Notes: a model not told the origin generated them from the letters alone. A stretch of 64,000 nt of DNA from Leptospirales bacterium (GCA_019694655.1 JAIBBN010000010.1:1-64000); one strand, 5' to 3'. Counted from the stretch's first letter, positions 43,380 to 52,756 are shown. Translations and numbers: made by a program.

Positions 43380-44044
43380 AAGACTACGCGCCGCGCCGTC
43401 GCTCGGCGAAGTCGACAGAGCGATCGCGGCAGCCGCCCCTCCTGCAGTCCGAGTCGTCGCTGGCGCCGGCTGGATTGCGCCACGAACGCGAAGCCTTGCT
43501 TTCACGCTGGACTCGCAGGGCGCCATGGATCCTGGCGACGCTGGGTCTGGTCGCTTTTGCCGCCATTGGCGCTCGCTACTACTGGCGTGAACTTCGCTTT
43601 CGCTATATCGTTGTACATCATACGGTGGGCGTTTCTGGCAACCTTGCCTATTTCCGTCGCATTCATATGGAAGAGCGACACTGGTCCGACATCGCCTATC
43701 ACTTCGTAGTCAACAACGGGACCTACAATACTTCGATGGGCGAGATTGAAGAGAGCAATCTCTGGAAAGAGCGGGCCCCCAATCATTCTACGCGCATCTG
43801 GTACATGAACTATTTTGGCATCGCCGTTGTGATGGTAGGTAATTTTGATCGCCGCCCGCCTCCGGCCAGACAACTGGACGCCGCCGTGGGCTTGCTGGCG
43901 CGACTGGCGCGCGAATACGATATTCCGCCCGATCGGATTGTCGGCCATCGCGAGGTTCAACAGACCGGTTGCCCGGGCAAATACGTCGATATGGTTGAGC
44001 TACGCCGACTGGTCGCCGAACGCCTGCGAAACAACGCCCCGTAG
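43376..44044 (+). CDS. N-acetylmuramoyl-L-alanine amidase (Amidase_2/PGRP fold), membrane-anchored
   Basis: 222 residues from a GTG that overlaps the previous stop. A basic, Ser/Pro-rich cytoplasmic leader of about 48 residues, one helix (APWILATLGLVAFAAIGARYYW), then the zinc amidase domain. The ligand His is in IVVHHTVG, DIAYHFVVNNG follows, and the last ligands are in GHREVQQTGCPGKYVD (His and Cys). It cuts the bond between MurNAc and the stem peptide in the periplasm. Confidence 0.9.
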   Translation: MKDYAPRRRSAKSTERSRQPPLLQSESSLAPAGLRHEREALLSRWTRRAPWILATLGLVAFAAIGARYYWRELRFRYIVVHHTVGVSGNLAYFRRIHMEERHWSDIAYHFVVNNGTYNTSMGEIEESNLWKERAPNHSTRIWYMNYFGIAVVMVGNFDRRPPPARQLDAAVGLLARLAREYDIPPDRIVGHREVQQTGCPGKYVDMVELRRLVAERLRNNAP

Positions 44045-44047
44045 AAA

Positions 44048-44092
44048 GTTTAGCCGGGGCGGGCATTGGCCTCGCGAAAGCTAAATTTTATC
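44048..44092 (+). terminator. possible terminator after the amidase gene
   Basis: TTTAGC and GCTAAA flank a GC-rich inner part, followed by TTTTATCTT. The outer stem is only six pairs and the loop is long, so this is a weak candidate. It lies right after the stop at 44044. Confidence 0.3.
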
Positions 44093-44153
44093 TTGACCCA
44101 AGGCCGGAAGGGGACCAGCTTCAGGACCGGCCCTTGCGCCGTCTGGTACTGCT

Positions 44154-44378
44154 ATGCGCTTCAAAGGCGCCGCCATCCGACAGTTGCGCGAATCCCGCTC
44201 CTGGACGACCAGGGAGCTGGCGCGGCGCATTGCTGCTACCGGGCATTTCTCCGGCTTCACTCACCAGCGCGTTGAACAACTGGAGCGCTCGGACAATGTA
44301 TCGCATCGCGTAATCTGCGCGCTGTGCGAGGTCTTTCACATTCAACCGGCGGAACTATTCGAAGAAGAAAAGGATTGA
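44154..44378 (+). CDS. XRE-family helix-turn-helix regulator
   Basis: 74 residues, a single HTH domain: IRQLRESRSWTTRELARRIA, then GFTHQRVEQLERSDNVSHRVICALCEVFHIQPAELFE. There is no second domain. It converges with hemE, 29 bases apart. Its targets are unknown. Confidence 0.85.
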   Translation: MRFKGAAIRQLRESRSWTTRELARRIAATGHFSGFTHQRVEQLERSDNVSHRVICALCEVFHIQPAELFEEEKD

Positions 44379-44407
44379 TCGCGGCCCTGCCGCCGCGCCG
44401 CAGCGCC

Positions 44408-45538
44408 TCAAGGGAGAGTGCGCCGCGCCCCTTGAACCGTGCGCACCATCAAAGACACATTGTCCAGGCTGGCGCCGGGATGGATGCCATGACCCAGATT
44501 GAAGACGTAGCCGGGATGTGCATCGAAGAGGCGCAGCGTTTGCTCGATCGCGGCCTGCAGGCGAGCGGCGTCGCCGTGCAAGAGCAAGGGATCGAGGTTG
44601 CCCTGCAGCGCCATCGATTCTGGCGCCACGCGCAGGGCCTCCGCAATCGAGGCGCGCCAATCGAGACTGAGCGCCGATGGATTCTGGGCGCACATCTCGG
44701 TGAGCAGATGCTGACCTCCGCCAACAAACAGAATGACCGGCGTTTGCGGCGACATCGTCCGCAAGCGATCAATGATACGCGCGCTGTAGGGCGCGGCAAA
44801 CTCGCGATAGTCGGCGGCGGACAGCTGACCCGCCCAGCTATCAAAAATCTGTACCGCCTCGGCGCCAGCTTTGATCTGGTACTGTAGATGATCTGCAACC
44901 AGATCGCTGAGGCGCGTACACAGACGGCTAAAGAAGGCGCTGCGCTGAAAACAGGCCTCTTTCGTTTTCTCAAATTTCCGAGAAGTTCCGCCCTCGATCA
45001 AATAGCTGGCCAGGGTGAAGGGTGCGCCGGCAAAACCAAGCAAGCCAGGTCGGCCGCGACCCTTGCGCGATGTTTGCCAGGAATCGACGCCTGCGCCGGC
45101 GACCGTTTCAAAGTCGGCGCCAGCAGCGCTCTCGATGGCCGTACGCAGCCGCCCAAGTATTTCGCCAACGTAAGCGCAATCGCGCGCCGGGTCAAAGCGA
45201 TCCAGACGCGACAGATCGGCATCGGACTCAATCGTCTGTTCCAGCACTGGGCCGCGCTTCTCTTCGAAATGCAGGGCAATGCCGGCGCCGCTCAAGGGCG
45301 TCAAAATATCGCTGAATAGAATCACGCCATCCACGCCAAAGCGCAAATAGGGCTGCAACGAAACGCGGACCGCTCGATCCACATCGCGCATAAAGTCGGT
45401 AAACGGCATCTTCTGCCGCGTTGCCAGGTACTCCGGAAGGTAGCGGCCAGCCTGACGCATAAACCAGATGGGAACCTGTTCGGTTCGTTCGCCGCGCAGA
45501 GCGCGCAGCAGCAGCGGAGATGTATCCAGTGCGTTCAC
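44408..45538 (-). CDS. hemE: uroporphyrinogen decarboxylase
   Basis: 376 residues from a GTG at 45538, of normal family length. Family motifs: PIWFMRQAGRYLPEY (Arg residues of the substrate pocket), FSDILTPL (catalytic Asp), GFAGAPFTLASYLIEGG, FDSWAGQLS and NLGHGIHPGA. The enzyme removes four carboxyl groups from uroporphyrinogen III to give coproporphyrinogen III, in the cytosol. Last gene of the haem operon, three bases after the response regulator. Confidence 0.96.
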   Translation of the reverse strand: MNALDTSPLLLRALRGERTEQVPIWFMRQAGRYLPEYLATRQKMPFTDFMRDVDRAVRVSLQPYLRFGVDGVILFSDILTPLSGAGIALHFEEKRGPVLEQTIESDADLSRLDRFDPARDCAYVGEILGRLRTAIESAAGADFETVAGAGVDSWQTSRKGRGRPGLLGFAGAPFTLASYLIEGGTSRKFEKTKEACFQRSAFFSRLCTRLSDLVADHLQYQIKAGAEAVQIFDSWAGQLSAADYREFAAPYSARIIDRLRTMSPQTPVILFVGGGQHLLTEMCAQNPSALSLDWRASIAEALRVAPESMALQGNLDPLLLHGDAARLQAAIEQTLRLFDAHPGYVFNLGHGIHPGASLDNVSLMVRTVQGARRTLP

Positions 45539-45541
45539 GGA

Positions 45542-46267
45542 CTATTCCTCTGGCGCCAGCTCGTAGCCGACTCCATGTCGTGTGATAAACCAGCGCGGAT
45601 TTTGTGGATCGTCCTCAAAAACTTTTCGAAATTTAACGATGTAATTATCGATGGCGCGATTGGTCGGGTATTCATTCTGACCCCAGACCTGATCGAGGAT
45701 TGTATCGCGATGGACCTGACGGCCGCGCGCTGCCGACAGCAAATTCAGAATTGCAAGCTCGCGTTCGTTGAAGCGAAATATTTCTCCATCGCTGCTGCGG
45801 GCTACGCCGGCGGCCGCATCCAGCCGCCAGCGGCCGATGACCACTTGCGGGTCGGTCGCGCGCAAATCGGATCGCTCGCCGGCCGGCGGCGACGGGCTGT
45901 TGCGCCGCAAGCCGGCCCGGACTCGCGCCAGAAGCTCTTCCAGTTCAAAGGGCTTGGTCAGGTAGTCATCGCCGCCTGCTTCAAAGCCGCGCAGCTTATC
46001 CTTCAGCGCGCCGCGCGCTGTCAAAAAGATAATTGGAAACTGATAATCAAGTTCACGCAAACGACGACAGAGCGCCAGACCGTCCAGCCGGCCTGGCATG
46101 GTCACGTCCAGGATGCCCAGTTCCAGCGGAGAACGCCGCGATTGCAACTCAGCCGCCGCCTGGTCGCCGCTGACATATTCCTCGATACGATGGCCCTCGG
46201 CCTCCAGGTTCAAGCGGATGCCGCGGCGCAGACTGGGTTCGTCTTCCACCAGTAGTATCAGGGCCAT
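45542..46267 (-). CDS. OmpR-family response regulator of the haem operon
   Basis: 241 residues from the ATG at 46267 (a GTG lies at 46270). Receiver domain: VEDEPS (acidic pocket), ILDVTMPG (phosphorylated Asp), FLTARG (Thr) and LTKPFE (Lys). The C-terminal winged helix is of the OmpR/PhoB type (FNERELAILNLLSAARGRQVHRDTILDQVWG; RHGVGYEL). It corresponds in position to the Leptospira regulator called Rrlep. The start overlaps the stop of the kinase gene (TGATG). Confidence 0.93.
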   Translation of the reverse strand: MALILLVEDEPSLRRGIRLNLEAEGHRIEEYVSGDQAAAELQSRRSPLELGILDVTMPGRLDGLALCRRLRELDYQFPIIFLTARGALKDKLRGFEAGGDDYLTKPFELEELLARVRAGLRRNSPSPPAGERSDLRATDPQVVIGRWRLDAAAGVARSSDGEIFRFNERELAILNLLSAARGRQVHRDTILDQVWGQNEYPTNRAIDNYIVKFRKVFEDDPQNPRWFITRHGVGYELAPEE

Positions 46268-47352
46268 CACGCCGCCCCGTCGCTGGCGGCCGGCAGCCGC
46301 AAGGCAAGCGTAAAGCCCTGCGCCGCGGCCGGGGCGTAGGCCGTTCCGCCGGCGGCTTCAGCCAGCTGGCGCACCAGATGCAGACCCAGTCCGGCGCCCT
46401 GAACCGGATGATCCGTATCTGGCAATCGATGAAAGGCTTCGAAGATTCGTTCGCGCTCCGCATCGGGAACGCCAGGGCCATTGTCGCTGAAGTGCAGCTC
46501 AATGTGGCGGCGGTTGCGGCGGGCGACAATGGCAAGCGTCGCCTGTGGGCCCGCGTAGCGCAACGCGTTCTGGATTGCGTTTCCCAGAATGGAACGCAAG
46601 GCCTCGCGGTCCATGCGCACAACTAGATCGGCGGCGACTTCCAGCTGCAGCTCAGCGAGGCCCTCTTCAAGCAAGCGCCGGTGTTGCTGGCAGTAGTCTT
46701 CAATTTCGGAGCGCAGGCTGAGGCTCTCCGAGCCCAGGGATGGATCGCGGTCGATGCGGCGACTGAGCAAAATATTGTTCAGTTGTTCCTCCAGGCGCCA
46801 GATCTGCTGCTGACATTCCTGTAGCAGCTCGCGGCGCTGCTCCTCCGGCAATGCTCTGCGCTCAATTGTCTGCAGGTTGAGCAGCATGGCGGCCAGCGGC
46901 GTTTTCAGTTCATGGGTCAGCGTATCCAGAAATACCTGTCGTTCCTCTTGCAATCGACGCTCGCGCCGCACAGCCAGAACCACGCGCAGGGCGCCAAAAC
47001 TGAAGACCAGAAAAACAAATCCGGTTTCCGATACCATCATTGTCAGTTTTCGATCAAACTCCTCCTGACGACGTTGCTGCTGCAAAGGATTCAACTCAAA
47101 GCGCGGGCCGCGGCGCCGCAACTCGGGAAGCGCATCGCCGTTGATCGCTTCGCCGTTGGCGGCGCGTAACATCCATGTATCCAGCTGCTGGTAGAGCATT
47201 TGAAATTCAAGCTGGTTGCGCTGGAAGAAGATCAGCCACCAGCCAAGCTGCGCCGCCAGCAGTAGAAAGAGAGCTGCCGAAATGGCGCTGGCTGCGCCCA
47301 GCGGAGCGCGGCGGGCGGCGGAGCGCAGACCGGCGGGGCCCTTTCCGATCAT
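46267..47352 (-). CDS. sensor histidine kinase of the haem operon
   Basis: 361 residues from the ATG at 47352, chosen because GAGGGGA lies nine bases before it; a TTG at 47370 is in frame. Two membrane helices flank a periplasmic loop of about 65 residues (IFFQRNQ to ...RRQEEFDRK). No HAMP is evident. The phospho-His is in DTLTHELKTPLAAM, the N box NAIQNALRYA, G1 DNGPGVPD and G2 GAGLGLHL. It is positioned like the Leptospira kinase Hklep, reported to act in haem metabolism. Confidence 0.92.
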   Translation of the reverse strand: MIGKGPAGLRSAARRAPLGAASAISAALFLLLAAQLGWWLIFFQRNQLEFQMLYQQLDTWMLRAANGEAINGDALPELRRRGPRFELNPLQQQRRQEEFDRKLTMMVSETGFVFLVFSFGALRVVLAVRRERRLQEERQVFLDTLTHELKTPLAAMLLNLQTIERRALPEEQRRELLQECQQQIWRLEEQLNNILLSRRIDRDPSLGSESLSLRSEIEDYCQQHRRLLEEGLAELQLEVAADLVVRMDREALRSILGNAIQNALRYAGPQATLAIVARRNRRHIELHFSDNGPGVPDAERERIFEAFHRLPDTDHPVQGAGLGLHLVRQLAEAAGGTAYAPAAAQGFTLALRLPAASDGAA

Positions 47353-47366
47353 CTGCGACGATCCCC

Positions 47367-48677
47367 TCAATTCCTCTGGAAGAATTCGCGCAGGCTGTCC
47401 AGCAGGCGGTCGATTTCCGCTTCAGCCATCGGAGTCGAAAGAAAACCGACTTCGTATCCTGAGGGCGCCAGGTAGATTCCGCGCGCCAGCATGAAGTGAA
47501 ACAGGTGCGCGTAGACCTTCATTGCATCGCGATCGATTTGATCGGCGCGGCGCGGCGCCTCGTTTCCGCGATATAGCCAGAAGATTGAATCGATGCGGCT
47601 CATGTGCCAGGGCAGCGCCAGCGATTCAAAGCCTTCCTGCAATTGTGCGCCCAGGGACTCCAGCCGATCATAGACGTCGGGAGTGAGCAGACGCAGTTGC
47701 GCCAGACCGGCGGACATGGCCACGGGATTTCCAGAGAGCGTCCCCGCCTGGTAGACCGGTCCATCCGGCGCCAGTAGTTGAAAAATATCCGCGCGACCGG
47801 CAAAGGCGCCAACCGGCATGCCGCCGCCGATGATCTTGCCATAGGTCGCCAGATCTGGAGTAATACCATAGCGTTCGGCGGCGCCGCCAAAACCAATGCG
47901 AAAGCCGCTGATCACCTCATCGAAAATCAGAAGCGCCCCGGCGCGCTCGCTGAGCGTTCGCAATCGCTGCAGGAACTCTGGACGTTGCAAGAGCAAACCG
48001 TTGTTGGCCGGAACAGGCTCGATGATTATGGCCGCGATATCGTCGCCGTGACTGAGAAAAGCGGAATCCAGAGCCTCTTCATCATCCAGCGGCAGAACAA
48101 TGGTCTCGCCGCTGAAGGCGGCCGGCACGCCGGCGCTGTCCGGCGTGCCGAGCGTCGCCAGACCGGAGCCGGCCTTGACCAGCATGCTGTCGACGTGGCC
48201 GTGGTAGCAGCCGGCAAATTTGACAATCTTATTGCGCCCGGTGAAGCCTCGCGCCAGACGCAGCGCGCTCATCACCGCTTCCGTGCCTGAGCTGGTAAAA
48301 CGTATGCGCTCCACGCCTGGAACGCGCGGATGCAAGCGACTGACTGCCAGCTCGGCCAGCAGCGCTTCTTCTTCGCAGGGCGTGCCAAAACTGAGCGCGC
48401 GGTCCAGCTGATCCTGCAGCGCATGCAGTATCCCTGGATGACGATGGCCCACAAGCAGCGGTCCCCAGCTGTTGCAAAAATCAATGTACTCGTTGCCGTC
48501 AACGTCGCGCAGCCGACAGCCGGCGCCGCTGTGCATGTAAACTGGCGTTCCGCCTACCGAGCGGAAGGCGCGCACCGGACTGTTCACCCCGCCTGGTATC
48601 ACACGCAAGGCGCGCTCAAACAGTCGCCTCGATTCTGGCCGCAGCGACTCGTCGATTTCAAATTCCTGGTTCTGCAT
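47367..48677 (-). CDS. hemL: glutamate-1-semialdehyde aminomutase
   Basis: 436 residues. Start PGGVNSPVRAFRSVGGTP is typical of HemL. PLP is held by the Lys of LATYGKIIGGGMPVGAFAG, with FTSSGTEAVMSALRLAR (phosphate site), CYHGHVDSML and FDEVISGFR also present. It converts glutamate-1-semialdehyde to 5-aminolevulinate. Twelve bases after hemCD; its stop overlaps the kinase frame. Confidence 0.96.
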   Translation of the reverse strand: MQNQEFEIDESLRPESRRLFERALRVIPGGVNSPVRAFRSVGGTPVYMHSGAGCRLRDVDGNEYIDFCNSWGPLLVGHRHPGILHALQDQLDRALSFGTPCEEEALLAELAVSRLHPRVPGVERIRFTSSGTEAVMSALRLARGFTGRNKIVKFAGCYHGHVDSMLVKAGSGLATLGTPDSAGVPAAFSGETIVLPLDDEEALDSAFLSHGDDIAAIIIEPVPANNGLLLQRPEFLQRLRTLSERAGALLIFDEVISGFRIGFGGAAERYGITPDLATYGKIIGGGMPVGAFAGRADIFQLLAPDGPVYQAGTLSGNPVAMSAGLAQLRLLTPDVYDRLESLGAQLQEGFESLALPWHMSRIDSIFWLYRGNEAPRRADQIDRDAMKVYAHLFHFMLARGIYLAPSGYEVGFLSTPMAEAEIDRLLDSLREFFQRN

Positions 48678-48689
48678 TGCTTCTTGAAC

Positions 48690-50471
48690 TTAATCCTCAA
48701 AAGACACTGGCCGGGAGTCCAGCGCTCCCGACAACTCATCGCAGAGCATCGCGTAGTCGGCTTCGGCGGCCTGAGCATAGCAAGGCAGTCCGCGTTCCCG
48801 CAGGGCCGCCGCCGTAGTCGGACCAATTGCATTGCAGGTGCGATGCTGTCGCAGATAGGCCTGGAGCCAATCGCTGCGCCCCTCAGCAGCGGCCTGCCTC
48901 TCCTCCGCCTCGAAGTAGGCCTTCACTGCCGACGGACTGCCAAAGAGGACGTGCAGCTGTTCCGGAAGCGATTGGAAAAAATGCTCCGGCGCCTCAACCG
49001 ATCGCGTCTCGTAGAGACGCAGTCGAAGCATCTGCGTCTTGTCTTGCAGCAACTGGTAGAAATCCTCGCGTCCGCGTTCAGCGGAGAGAGCCAGTACGGA
49101 CGGCGGAAGGCCTGATTTCAGAAGTTCGCTGGCCAGGGCCCGACCGCTGCCATCGGGACTGCGCACAACAATGTGCGCTTTTGGAAAGCGCTGGGCGACT
49201 GCCGCTTCGGTATGCGCGCCCACCACCGCCCAGCGTTGCGGCAGGGCGGCAAGGCTTGCTGCGTCGATTGTAGAACAGAATTCAGCAAAGGCCTCGACGC
49301 CGCTTGCGCTGAAGGCTGCCAGCATTCCTTCGCCGCCGATTGCGCTCAGCCAGTCCGACAGCTCTGTTTGCAAGGGGCGAAAGTTTTCGCGTAGCGGCGC
49401 AGTCTCCAGCAAGGGCAAAGCGAGAATCGAAGCGCCGGGCCTCGCCGCTTGAATCTCGGCGATGCGCTGACGCTTCCCTGTAAGCAGCAGCGGCCGCGTC
49501 TCGCGAAATTCGGCAGCGACCGCAGTCGCCAGGTCCGTCGCATGACGGCCGCCGCGATTGATCCAGCGCGAACGACGCAAGCGATTGTCGGCGGCCTCGG
49601 CGCCCAGAAAGGCAAAGAGTTGCAGCGGCTGCACGGAACTCCCGCCATCGATGCGCGCGTGTGCTCCAAGCGGCAGGTGGCAGCCGCCCTCCAGCCTGGC
49701 CAGCAGGGCGCGCTCCAGCTCCACGCTTTGCAGCGCGGCGGCGTTGTGGATGCGATCCAGCCAGGACTGTGTGGATCGATCTGCGCTGCGGCATTCGATG
49801 GCCAGCGCACCCTGCGCTGGCGCCGGCGGCATGGCGCGCGGATCAAGCGATTCAATACGCAATTGTTGAAAGATATCCTGTAATTCTGGATCGCGTTCAA
49901 ACAGGCCGACAGCGCGCAGCCGTTCCAGACCGGCGCGCGCCAGCAAAATGGCGTCCGGTCCGTCGGCGTGCGTCAGCTTCTTGATGCGCGTCGGGACGTT
50001 TCCACGCAGATCAACAAGCTTCAGATCGGGGAAGTAACTCTGCACCAGCGCGCGGCGCCGCGCACTGGAGCTTCCCAGAGTCGCCCCGGCTGCAACAAAG
50101 GGAGCGACACCACGCGCCGCCTTCGAAGCCAGAAATACTATGACGTCCTCGCAATAGCTGCGCTCAGGCACGGAGCGAATCGACAATCCGGGCGGCTGCA
50201 GCGATGGCATGTCTTTGTAAGAGTGAACAGCAAAATCAATTGCGCCGGACAGCAGCGCATCCTCCAGCTCTTTGGTGAACAGCCCCTTGGCATCGCCGCC
50301 GATCATTTCGGCGGCGGCGGCCAGCGAGCGGTCAATGATGCGGTCGCCGCTGGTCTGAATGATGCGAATTTCAACTTCCGGGGCTTCCGGCAAGGCGCTC
50401 AGCAGGGCGGCAACGCGCCGCGATTGCGCCAGCGCCAGATCGGAGCCGCGCGTACCCAGTACCAGCTTCAA
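48690..50471 (-). CDS. hemCD: fused hydroxymethylbilane synthase/uroporphyrinogen III synthase
   Basis: 593 residues from a TTG overlapping the hemA stop. Residues 1 to about 310 are HemC: LVLGTRGSDLALAQSRRV, FTKELEDALLSGAIDFAVHSYKDMP, LGSSSARRRALV, DLRGNVPTRIKKL and the cofactor Cys in EGGCHLPLGAHA. Residues about 325-593 are HemD: AAFSASGVEAFAEF, AVVGAHTEAAV, VLFGSPSAVKAYF, CNAIGPTTAAALRERGL. One chain should therefore turn porphobilinogen into uroporphyrinogen III. The fusion is also known in Leptospira. Confidence 0.94.
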   Translation of the reverse strand: MKLVLGTRGSDLALAQSRRVAALLSALPEAPEVEIRIIQTSGDRIIDRSLAAAAEMIGGDAKGLFTKELEDALLSGAIDFAVHSYKDMPSLQPPGLSIRSVPERSYCEDVIVFLASKAARGVAPFVAAGATLGSSSARRRALVQSYFPDLKLVDLRGNVPTRIKKLTHADGPDAILLARAGLERLRAVGLFERDPELQDIFQQLRIESLDPRAMPPAPAQGALAIECRSADRSTQSWLDRIHNAAALQSVELERALLARLEGGCHLPLGAHARIDGGSSVQPLQLFAFLGAEAADNRLRRSRWINRGGRHATDLATAVAAEFRETRPLLLTGKRQRIAEIQAARPGASILALPLLETAPLRENFRPLQTELSDWLSAIGGEGMLAAFSASGVEAFAEFCSTIDAASLAALPQRWAVVGAHTEAAVAQRFPKAHIVVRSPDGSGRALASELLKSGLPPSVLALSAERGREDFYQLLQDKTQMLRLRLYETRSVEAPEHFFQSLPEQLHVLFGSPSAVKAYFEAEERQAAAEGRSDWLQAYLRQHRTCNAIGPTTAAALRERGLPCYAQAAEADYAMLCDELSGALDSRPVSFED

Positions 50472-51769
50472 TTCAGCGACTCGCCGTCGTTCTCCGCAGC
50501 GCCCGCTGCGCCATAGTAGTGACGCAAGATTGCCGCCAATCCGTCGCCGTGCAGTCGATTGAGATCGCGGTTGGCCTGGATCGCCCAGCTATAGAGCAGG
50601 CGGCGATCGCGAGCGCTCAGGTGCTTCAGTCTGCCTTCCAGCAAGTCGTCCAGATGGGCACGCGAGCGTTCGCGCACCTGCGATTGCAGCGAGCTCATCA
50701 CCGGCGCCGCCAGGGCCGCAATCATCTGTCCTTCCATCAACAGCAGATTCTTGTCGATCATGCGATCGGCGGCCTCGGCCGCCTGCCGCCGCCGACTGCG
50801 ATTGTGTTCCAGTTCTGCGCGCATGCCGTCCATGTGGATGACGCGAATTTCTTCCAGTTGCTCCACGCCCGGATCGACGTCGCGCGGCACCGCCAGATCG
50901 ACCAGGCAGAGGCCCGCGCCGTCCGGACCAGGAGCGTTTCCCGAAGCGGCGCCGGTCAGGGCGGGACGACGGGCCTGTAACATGCGCTCGGCAAGGGCGC
51001 GATCCAGCCACGCATCTTCGCGCGAGGTTGCCGTCACCAGAGCGCTGAGAGCGCCGGCGCGCCCTGGATCGGCGTAAAAGTCATCAAAGCTGAGATACTC
51101 CGCCGACAGATCGCGCAACAGGTCGGCGACCTTTTCTTTACTGCGGTTGATCAGCAGAATACGATAGCCCTGCTTGGCCAGGTAACGGGCCGACTGGCGA
51201 CTCATTGGCCCCGAGCCCACCACTGCGGCGCGACGCGCTCCGCTGGCGTCATCGCCCATCAGTTCGTGCAAACGACGCGCGGCCAGCGCCGCAATCGATA
51301 CGGGAAGCTGCCCAAGTGGAATCGAGGCGCGGATGCGTCGCGATTCGCGAAAGACGCGCTGGAAGAGCAAACGCAGACGCTTGTCGAGAGCCGGCGCTTG
51401 CTCAAAGGCCGACTTCAATTGGGCGCGGATCTCGGTCTCGCCGAGGGCCATCGACTCAAGGCCGGCAGCGAGCCGAATCAGGTGGCGAACGGCCTGCTGA
51501 CCGTGCAGAAACTGCGGACGAAGGCCAGCGCGCAGCGGCGGCATCTGCGCCAGAAACTCAAAGGCAAAATGAGTGTGCGCGCCCGGATCGTCGAGGGTAT
51601 AGATTGCCTCAACGCGATTGCAGGTAGAAAGGAAAACAAAGCCGCTGAGCGGGGCCAGGGCGCGCAGCCGGCCACAGAGCTGTGCCGCATCCGCTTCCTT
51701 CCAGGGCGAAAGCTCGCCCAGGTCGCCCACCTCTTCAAAACTGAGAACAATGGCCCCGAAGTGATTCAT
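50468..51769 (-). CDS. hemA: glutamyl-tRNA reductase
   Basis: 433 residues. VFLSTCNRVEAIY holds the catalytic Cys, GLESMALGETEIRAQLKSA the family signature, RRAAVVGSGPMSRQSARYLAKQG the NADPH site, and the C-terminal dimer helix ends the protein. It makes glutamate-1-semialdehyde from Glu-tRNA, the first step of the C5 route to haem and the usual control point. First gene of the operon; its promoter lies in the 99-base region shared with the divergent EamA gene. Confidence 0.96.
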   Translation of the reverse strand: MNHFGAIVLSFEEVGDLGELSPWKEADAAQLCGRLRALAPLSGFVFLSTCNRVEAIYTLDDPGAHTHFAFEFLAQMPPLRAGLRPQFLHGQQAVRHLIRLAAGLESMALGETEIRAQLKSAFEQAPALDKRLRLLFQRVFRESRRIRASIPLGQLPVSIAALAARRLHELMGDDASGARRAAVVGSGPMSRQSARYLAKQGYRILLINRSKEKVADLLRDLSAEYLSFDDFYADPGRAGALSALVTATSREDAWLDRALAERMLQARRPALTGAASGNAPGPDGAGLCLVDLAVPRDVDPGVEQLEEIRVIHMDGMRAELEHNRSRRRQAAEAADRMIDKNLLLMEGQMIAALAAPVMSSLQSQVRERSRAHLDDLLEGRLKHLSARDRRLLYSWAIQANRDLNRLHGDGLAAILRHYYGAAGAAENDGESLN

Positions 51770-51781
51770 CGCACAGATCGC

Positions 51782-51847
51782 GTCGAGTCACAACTCGACA
51801 TCTTATTTAAACATGGCCTGCACACAAAGGTGTCAGGTACTTGTCAG
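51782..51847 (-). promoter_or_regulatory. hemA upstream regulatory region
   Basis: Two elements. GTCGAGT (51782-51788) and ACTCGAC (51793-51799) form a perfect 7-base inverted repeat close to the hemA start, in the probable leader. TGTCAG occurs twice at 51831-51836 and 51842-51847 (CTGACA-N5-CTGACA on the hemA strand), a direct repeat with an 11-base period as OmpR-type regulators prefer. Weak promoter boxes TTGTGT and TAAGAT lie between them. Binding by the operon's own regulator is an inference. Confidence 0.45.
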
Positions 51848-51868
51848 AGCGCACAGCTCAGGACTTAA

Positions 51869-52756
51869 ATGAGATTCAATCTCACAGCGGAGCTCATGCT
51901 CCTTCTTTGCACGGTCATCTGGGGCGGAACCTTCCTGGCGGTAAAATTTGCGCTGCCGTACTGCAGCCCCTGGCTCCTGGTGGCGCTCCGTTTTGGCGTC
52001 GCCGCAGCGCTCTTTGGCCTGATCTTCTGGCGACAGCTCGCTGCGGCCAATCTGCTTGTAGTGCGGCGCGGCTTTGCGCTGGGTCTGGCGCTCTGTATCG
52101 GCTTTGGGCTGCAAACCCTCGGTCTGCAGTACACAAGCGTTTCGCGCTCCGCTTACCTTACTTATGCCCTGATCATCTTCACTCCTTTTCTGTCGCTTGT
52201 GCTGCTTGGCAAACGCCCGGCCTGGACGACTTTAGCTGGCATCCTGGTTGTAGTTGCCGGCCTCTATCTGCTAACGGCGCCGGGCGATGCGCCTGGCTGG
52301 AACCGTGGCGACTGGCTGACTCTTGGCTGCGCCCTGGCCTTCAGCTTCTATATTGTTGGCGTGGATCGTTGGAGCGCGCCAGAGACGCAGGGCGCACTGG
52401 CGGCTGTCCAGAGCGCATCGGTTGGCCTGCTGGCGGCGCCGCTGGCGCTGCTGGAGAACGCGAACTTCGAAGCCTCGCCAGCGCTGCTGTTATCCATCTT
52501 CTATCTGGCCGTACCGGGCGCGCTGATTGTTGTCTACTTACAAATGCGCTACCAGCCGCTTTCGACGCCAGCCAGAGCCAGCGTCATTTTTGCAATGGAA
52601 CCGGTGTTTACGCTGCTCTATGCCGCCGCCCTTGGTCTGGAGCGTCCTGGCAGTCGAGAATTACTTGGTGCGGTTACAGTATTCTGCGGCGTGCTGCTGT
52701 CCGAAGCGGCAGCCTTTCGACGCACTCTTCATTCCGTCGACGTTCGCGATCGCTGA
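51869..52756 (+). CDS. EamA-family (DMT) transporter
   Basis: 295 residues, ten hydrophobic helices in two EamA repeats. The first repeat has VIWGGTFLAVKFAL and the second contains YLQMRYQPLSTPARASVIFAMEPVFTLLYAA, the usual P-x-x-A and E-P-V signatures. It would export metabolites or amino acids. It is divergent from hemA and could share its regulation. Its end overlaps the convergent esterase gene by 28 bases. Confidence 0.92.
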   Translation: MRFNLTAELMLLLCTVIWGGTFLAVKFALPYCSPWLLVALRFGVAAALFGLIFWRQLAAANLLVVRRGFALGLALCIGFGLQTLGLQYTSVSRSAYLTYALIIFTPFLSLVLLGKRPAWTTLAGILVVVAGLYLLTAPGDAPGWNRGDWLTLGCALAFSFYIVGVDRWSAPETQGALAAVQSASVGLLAAPLALLENANFEASPALLLSIFYLAVPGALIVVYLQMRYQPLSTPARASVIFAMEPVFTLLYAAALGLERPGSRELLGAVTVFCGVLLSEAAAFRRTLHSVDVRDR

